The notes beneath the pieces were generated by a model. The model did no database searches, was not told where the DNA came from, and saw only the letters and a list, made by a program, of their open reading frames with translations. From contig DUHN01000043.1 in assembly GCA_013330825.1 (NCBI GenBank), forward strand, positions 1 through 16,467: a stretch of 16,467 nucleotides of DNA, given 5' to 3'. Shown here in pieces: positions 13,385-16,467 of the stretch (its first letter is position 1; each line of letters begins with the position of its first letter). This stretch comes from Candidatus Woesearchaeota archaeon. Lineage in GTDB: Archaea > Nanobdellota > Nanobdellia > Woesearchaeales > GW2011-AR4. The translations under genes were made by a program, and so were the position numbers.

Positions 13385-13670
13385 GGTCGTTCTCGTCCTT
13401 GTATTTCTTGACCTGCATGAGGCGCGTCTTGTTGCAGTACGGACACTTCAATGCCTGGGCGGAGCCCCTCTTGACAGAGAACTTGAACCGGCATTCCATG
13501 CAGATGAAGCGGACCTTCTCGTAGTCCCGCGCGCTCATGAGGTTCTTGCGCTGCTCCTCCTTCTCGAGGACGCCCAGGCAGCCCTTGCACACGATCTTGT
13601 GGTTCCGGTCGTAGCGTATCTGCTCGAAGGGGAACTTCTCCCTACACCTGGCGCAGAGGTAGTGTTCCAT
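13347..13670 (-). CDS. Small protein with two zinc ribbons
   Basis: A 107-residue protein with eight Cys in four CxxC-type knuckles: CARC (6, 9) with CKGC (28, 31), and CMEC (57, 60) with CPYC (76, 79). Each pair of knuckles can bind one zinc, giving two zinc-ribbon modules joined by a charged helix (LEKEEQRKNLMSARDYEKV). The C-terminal tail is KKYKDENDLIGEAMDPRFDY. Zinc-ribbon proteins of this size often bind nucleic acid or act in transcription or translation, but no specific family is recognised. The ATG at 13670 is 27 bases from a TATA box. The 3' end overlaps the convergent gene by 38 bases. Confidence 0.85.
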   Translation of the reverse strand: MEHYLCARCREKFPFEQIRYDRNHKIVCKGCLGVLEKEEQRKNLMSARDYEKVRFICMECRFKFSVKRGSAQALKCPYCNKTRLMQVKKYKDENDLIGEAMDPRFDY

Positions 13671-13693
13671 ATGCCCCTCTAATCTGTCCGGCT

Positions 13694-13701
13694 ATTTTAA
13701 T
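13694..13701 (-). promoter_or_regulatory. TATA box for the zinc-ribbon gene
   Basis: The minus strand reads ATTAAAAT, centred 27 bases before the ATG at 13670. It overlaps the stop codon of the upstream unknown gene (13697-13699), so the two genes have a promoter of this kind at their junction. Confidence 0.5.
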
Positions 13702-14197
13702 GTTTTGCCAGGCCCGCGTTCCTTGCGCAGTACAGGCCCTCCCCCAGATAGGGGATATTTGGCTTGGCGTTTCCCCGCTTGTAAAGGAGAAGGTCAACAA
13801 CCGCGTTGAGGCCATTCCCTAACGGGACAGGGGTCCACAACGCCACCCAAGGGCCCTCGTCCCTCCTGACATCGTGGGCGTCTTTGACGTCGGTGAGGAC
13901 TCCTGCCTTGACCAGCGGAGTCAATGGATCCCGGCAAAAGGAATCATCCCGGAATGCGGCAGAATACCTGAAGCCGATGATGAGGGGTTCCAGCCTGTCC
14001 CCTCTCCGGATGCGATAGTCATCCAGCGCCACATCCGACAAGTCAGGGCTTTGGTGCAATCTCCCGATGGAGAGGTAAATGAGGCGCAAATGAGTGTCAA
14101 GACCAAAACGATCATATGCTTTGCCTGGCGTAAGAGAATACGGCTTATCCGACCCAGCCGGAGCTCCCCTGTCGAATAATGGAACAACACTGCCCAT
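13697..14197 (-). CDS. Unknown soluble protein (166 residues)
   Basis: The frame is open from an ATG at 14209, but the ATG at 14197 is preferred: a strong TATA box (14221-14228) is centred 27 bases before it. The product has no signal or membrane helix. Notable stretches are MGSVVPLFDRG, LTPGKAYDRFGLDTHLRLIYLSIGRLH, DYRIRRGDRLEPLIIGFRYSAAFRDD, a PLVKAGVLTDVKDAHDV segment, WVALWTPVPLG and a final YLGEGLYCARNAGLAKH. These suggest a mixed alpha/beta fold but no known motif. The gene is divergent from ftsZ across an AT-rich region of about 230 bases. Coding status rests on promoter placement and length. Confidence 0.55.
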   Translation of the reverse strand: MGSVVPLFDRGAPAGSDKPYSLTPGKAYDRFGLDTHLRLIYLSIGRLHQSPDLSDVALDDYRIRRGDRLEPLIIGFRYSAAFRDDSFCRDPLTPLVKAGVLTDVKDAHDVRRDEGPWVALWTPVPLGNGLNAVVDLLLYKRGNAKPNIPYLGEGLYCARNAGLAKH

Positions 14198-14434
14198 TCG
14201 CACCCTCATCCAGCCATTGTTTATATAATTTGTTCATTGGCAAATTTTTTCCGGGCATTTGATAATTTTCCTTATAGAAAATAATTAAACGAAAACCTAA
14301 ACTAATCTCATTTTTTGTAAACCAGTATACAAAAACGTAACATTTATATACTTGCACCACCATCAAAACAAAGAAAATAGCAAGCGCCTGGCATCATCAT
14401 CTGATTTCAGGTCATACAAAACGAGGTGTGGACC
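14198..14434. promoter_or_regulatory. AT-rich divergent promoter region before ftsZ
   Basis: The most AT-rich part of the window. It has a minus-strand TATA box at 14221-14228 (TTATATAA, a palindrome) for the unknown gene and a plus-strand one at 14343-14350 (TTTATATA) for ftsZ, about 120 bases apart. Between them lie several A/T runs but no clear repeat or operator that I can see. The predicted ftsZ start near 14373 gives a leader of about 60 bases ending with GAGGTG (14423-14428) before the ATG at 14435. Confidence 0.55.
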
Positions 14435-15520
14435 ATGAGCATGAATTTTATTGTGGAGGAGGCGTTGAAGAGCAACACGGCTTCAAAGCTGGATGACGAT
14501 TTGCAGGTTGGCCACGCCAACATCAAGGTCATCGGGGCAGGAGGCGCGGGAAGCAATATGGTATCCTGGCTCTACAAGAAAGGCATCAAGGGCGCGGAGA
14601 TCATCGCCTGCAACACCGACAAGCAGCACCTCCAGATGACCGAAGTCGACAAGCGGTTCCTCATCGGCAAGGAGATCACACGCGGCCTCGGCTGCGGCGG
14701 GTTCCCGGAGAAAGGCGCGCAGTCCGCGCAGGAATCCATCCAGGACATCAAGGCGGCCCTGCAGGGCTCTGACATGGTCTTCATCTGCGCAGGCATGGGC
14801 GGCGGCACCGGAACGGGAAGCGCGCCCATCGTGGCACAGGTGGCCAAGGATGCAGGCGCCATCGTGATTGGGACAGTCACCATGCCGTTCAAGATCGAGC
14901 GCGCGAGGATCGACAAGGCGGAATTCGGCCTGGCCTCCCTGAGGAAGCACTCGGACACCGTCATCGTGATCGACAACAACAGGCTCGTCAACATCGCCGG
15001 AAACCTTCCGGTGCAGCAGGCATTCGCCGTCGCCAACGAGCTGGTCTCGACCATGATCCGCGGCATCGTGGAGACGATCGCCGTCCCGAGCCTCGTGAAC
15101 CTCGACTTCGCAGACGTGAAGGCCATCATGACCAACGGCGGCGTCGCCGCGATCGGCGTCGGGGTATCGGACACCACCAACAGGGTGGAGGAAGCCGTCA
15201 AGGGAGCGCTGTCCAATCCCCTCCTAGAGATCAGCTACAAGGGCGCATCAGGAGCGCTCATCCACATCGAAGGCGGCCCGGACATGACCCTCGATGAGGT
15301 CAACCGCGCGGGAGAGCTCGTGACCGAGTCTCTCGACGAGGATGCCAACGTCATCTGGGGCGCACGCGTCTCGGACAACATGAAGGGCAAGATCACCGTG
15401 ATGACCATCATCACCGGGGTCAAGAGCCCCTGGATCATGGGCAAGGACCTCCACGACCAGCGCAAGGCGACCGCCAGGCGCGTCTCGTCAGAGCTCGGCA
15501 TCGACTACTTCGTCGAGTAA
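14435..15520 (+). CDS. ftsZ: Cell division protein FtsZ (archaeal)
   Basis: Tubulin-family GTPase that assembles into the division ring on the inner face of the membrane. The ATG at 14435 is chosen because GAGGTG lies 6 bases upstream; a GTG in the same frame at 14426 is part of that site. The 361-residue product has the full set of motifs: IKVIGAGGAGSNMV (phosphate loop side), ACNTDKQHL, the tubulin signature AGMGGGTGTGSAP (residues 119-131), TVTMPFKIE, and the catalytic T7 loop NLDFADVK (Asn222, Asp224, Asp227). The region usually TRGLGAGGNPEVG reads TRGLGCGGFPEKG here. The C-terminus stops soon after the fold (GIDYFVE), with no long linker or conserved tail peptide. A T-rich terminator follows. 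Confidence 0.96.
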   Translation: MSMNFIVEEALKSNTASKLDDDLQVGHANIKVIGAGGAGSNMVSWLYKKGIKGAEIIACNTDKQHLQMTEVDKRFLIGKEITRGLGCGGFPEKGAQSAQESIQDIKAALQGSDMVFICAGMGGGTGTGSAPIVAQVAKDAGAIVIGTVTMPFKIERARIDKAEFGLASLRKHSDTVIVIDNNRLVNIAGNLPVQQAFAVANELVSTMIRGIVETIAVPSLVNLDFADVKAIMTNGGVAAIGVGVSDTTNRVEEAVKGALSNPLLEISYKGASGALIHIEGGPDMTLDEVNRAGELVTESLDEDANVIWGARVSDNMKGKITVMTIITGVKSPWIMGKDLHDQRKATARRVSSELGIDYFVE

Positions 15521-15533
15521 GCCCCACCATCCA

Positions 15534-15546
15534 TTTTTTTGTTTTT
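15534..15546 (+). terminator. Oligo-T terminator after ftsZ
   Basis: Seven T, a G, then five T lie 14 bases after the stop codon, with no hairpin needed. It is consistent with archaeal termination and suggests the next genes are transcribed separately. Confidence 0.5.
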
Positions 15547-15591
15547 CCCTTATCATCAGCCGGACAGCGGAAAGCAGGACATGAGCCAACG

Positions 15592-15705
15592 ATGAGCCAG
15601 GAACACCAGCGGCCCACCGAAACCTTGCTCATGAAGAGCAAGGTCATCATGCTCTGCCATTACCGCAACTTCATCGCCTTCAACTCCCCCCACCTCGCCA
15701 GGTGA
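15592..15705 (+). CDS. Possible 37-residue small protein
   Basis: A short frame from ATG to TGA between ftsZ and the TPR-like gene. The peptide begins MSQEHQRPTETLLMKSK and continues with a hydrophobic and aromatic part (VIMLCHYRNFIAF). Codons are GC-ending like those of the neighbours, which is the only support. There is no clear ribosome binding site or TATA box, and an out-of-frame ATG with the same first codons (ATGAGCCA) lies 11 bases upstream. It may be chance. Confidence 0.25.
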   Translation: MSQEHQRPTETLLMKSKVIMLCHYRNFIAFNSPHLAR

Positions 15706-15749
15706 CTCACGCTCATTGGCAGAAGCCAATCACCCATCAACAACAGACC

Positions 15750-15754
15750 GAGGG
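15750..15754 (+). promoter_or_regulatory. Ribosome binding site of the TPR-like gene
   Basis: GAGGG (followed by AAGACC) lies 6 bases before the ATG at 15761 and decides that start. Confidence 0.55.
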
Positions 15755-15760
15755 AAGACC

Positions 15761-16467
15761 ATGGACATCGATTCCGGAAAAGTGATCTCCAAGCTTGTGG
15801 GAGACATCGTTGAGAAGAACCAGCAATTCCTGAGCGAGACGCGCAACCACGAGAAATTCAAGTCTCTCGTCCCCTTTCTCATGCAGAAGAACATCGACGA
15901 CATCGACTTCTCCATGTTCGACCACGACACGAGGCTGCATCTCCTCAACGCCCTTGGCGCGGAGCACCTCAAGAAAGGCAACATCGAGGCTTCCCTGAAG
16001 GCGTTCATCCTCGCCTCCAACCGCTCTGCGCTGAACGAGATCGGCGACTACTATGTCAGCTGCTACCAGCATTCCCGGGCCATCGAGGCATACAAGCTGG
16101 CGGGAGACAACGCCAAGCTGCTCGAGCTGGGGAAGCGCTGCCTGACTGAGGGGAACCTCAAGTCCGCGATAGAGGCCTTCAAGGTCATCAATGACAAGCG
16201 CAGCCTGCTGGACGCGGGAGACGAGGCCCTGAAGAAGTCAAAGTACGACTTCGCCATAGAGATCTTCAACGCGCTCGAGAACCGCGAGAAGCTCGTGGAA
16301 GTCGGCAAGCTCTGCCTCGCGGACAACGATGTCACCAACGCCATCCTCGCCTTCAAGGCGGCCGGCCAGCCGGAATACCTCAACGAGGTGGGCGACGTCT
16401 GCCTCAAGAACGGCTCGCTCAAGACGGCATACGAAGTCTACCAGATGGCGGGCAACCAGATGATGGC
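15761..16467 (+). CDS. TPR-like helical repeat protein (partial, runs off window)
   Basis: The 235 codons visible start at the ATG after GAGGG and remain open to the window edge. After an N-terminal helix pair (about 1-70) the protein is made of repeated helix-turn-helix units of about 30 residues with a common pattern: a helix such as LLELGKRCLTEGN, then LKSAIEAFKVIND; repeated as LLDAGDEALKKSKYDFAIEIFNALEN, LVEVGKLCLADNDVTNAILAFKAAG and LNEVGDVCLKNGSLKTAYEVYQMAG. These are tetratricopeptide-like units that make a protein-binding superhelix. A Cys recurs at the same position of several units. There is no signal or membrane segment in the visible part. The partner is unknown; being next to ftsZ is suggestive only. 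Confidence 0.8.
   Translation, partial: MDIDSGKVISKLVGDIVEKNQQFLSETRNHEKFKSLVPFLMQKNIDDIDFSMFDHDTRLHLLNALGAEHLKKGNIEASLKAFILASNRSALNEIGDYYVSCYQHSRAIEAYKLAGDNAKLLELGKRCLTEGNLKSAIEAFKVINDKRSLLDAGDEALKKSKYDFAIEIFNALENREKLVEVGKLCLADNDVTNAILAFKAAGQPEYLNEVGDVCLKNGSLKTAYEVYQMAGNQMM

Noticed and set aside
13874..14179. Plus-strand open frame opposite the unknown minus-strand gene
   Set aside because: No promoter or ribosome binding site, whereas the minus-strand frame has a TATA box at the right distance.
1..16467. CRISPR arrays, insertion sequences, integrase or attachment sites
   Set aside because: No regularly spaced repeats, no terminal inverted repeats with a transposase and no recombinase gene were seen by eye.

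Overview
The window looks like a chromosomal segment of an archaeon. It carries archaeal-type ribosomal proteins (S19e, L39e, L31e), a PDCD5-family protein, a Cbf5-type pseudouridine synthase with a PUA-like tail, an archaeal-type FtsZ and many TATA-box promoters. Several of these promoters place the predicted transcription start at or next to the start codon, as in leaderless mRNAs. Small double zinc-ribbon proteins, TPR-like repeat proteins and short lineage-specific genes fit a DPANN lineage (Woesearchaeota/Nanoarchaeota-like), but the lineage is an inference from gene style; no rRNA gene is present. No tRNA, CRISPR array, insertion sequence or integrase was seen.

Region 1 (1-3835) is an extracytoplasmic thiol-redox block. 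It begins with the end of a winged-helix regulator. A membrane-anchored thioredoxin-like lipoprotein (CPIC), a small membrane protein, a CcdA-type electron-transfer membrane protein, a DipZ-like anchored thioredoxin (CINC) and, on the opposite strand, a VKOR-family disulfide-forming enzyme follow. The CcdA homologue is the most striking gene. Its motif order is circularly permuted: the segment that normally forms TM1 (the SPCVLPLIPG motif) sits at the C-terminus, after the other five helices.

Region 2 (3913-6487, minus strand) is an accessory-looking block of four genes: a small unknown protein and an ImmA/IrrE-like HExxH metallopeptidase, then a small beta-rich protein and a kinase-fold protein whose catalytic Asp position is Gln. 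Region 3 (6535-8331) is the rps19e-pdcd5-rpl39e-rpl31e operon. It has a structured leader and long low-complexity tails on S19e and L31e.

Region 4 (8395-13384) reads mainly forward: an unknown protein, a lipoprotein cupredoxin with a CuA-type ligand set, a kinase-threonine synthase fusion, Cbf5 and a repeat-containing unknown protein. Region 5 (13347-14209, minus strand) holds a double zinc-ribbon protein and an unknown protein. Region 6 (14435-16467) holds ftsZ, a doubtful 37-codon frame and the start of a long TPR-like repeat protein cut by the window edge.

The likely shared theme of region 1 is making and breaking disulfides outside the membrane: VKOR would oxidise, and CcdA would carry reducing electrons to the two anchored thioredoxins. 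The CuA lipoprotein adds another extracytoplasmic redox protein. The remaining core genes (ribosome, rRNA modification, division, threonine synthesis) are housekeeping.
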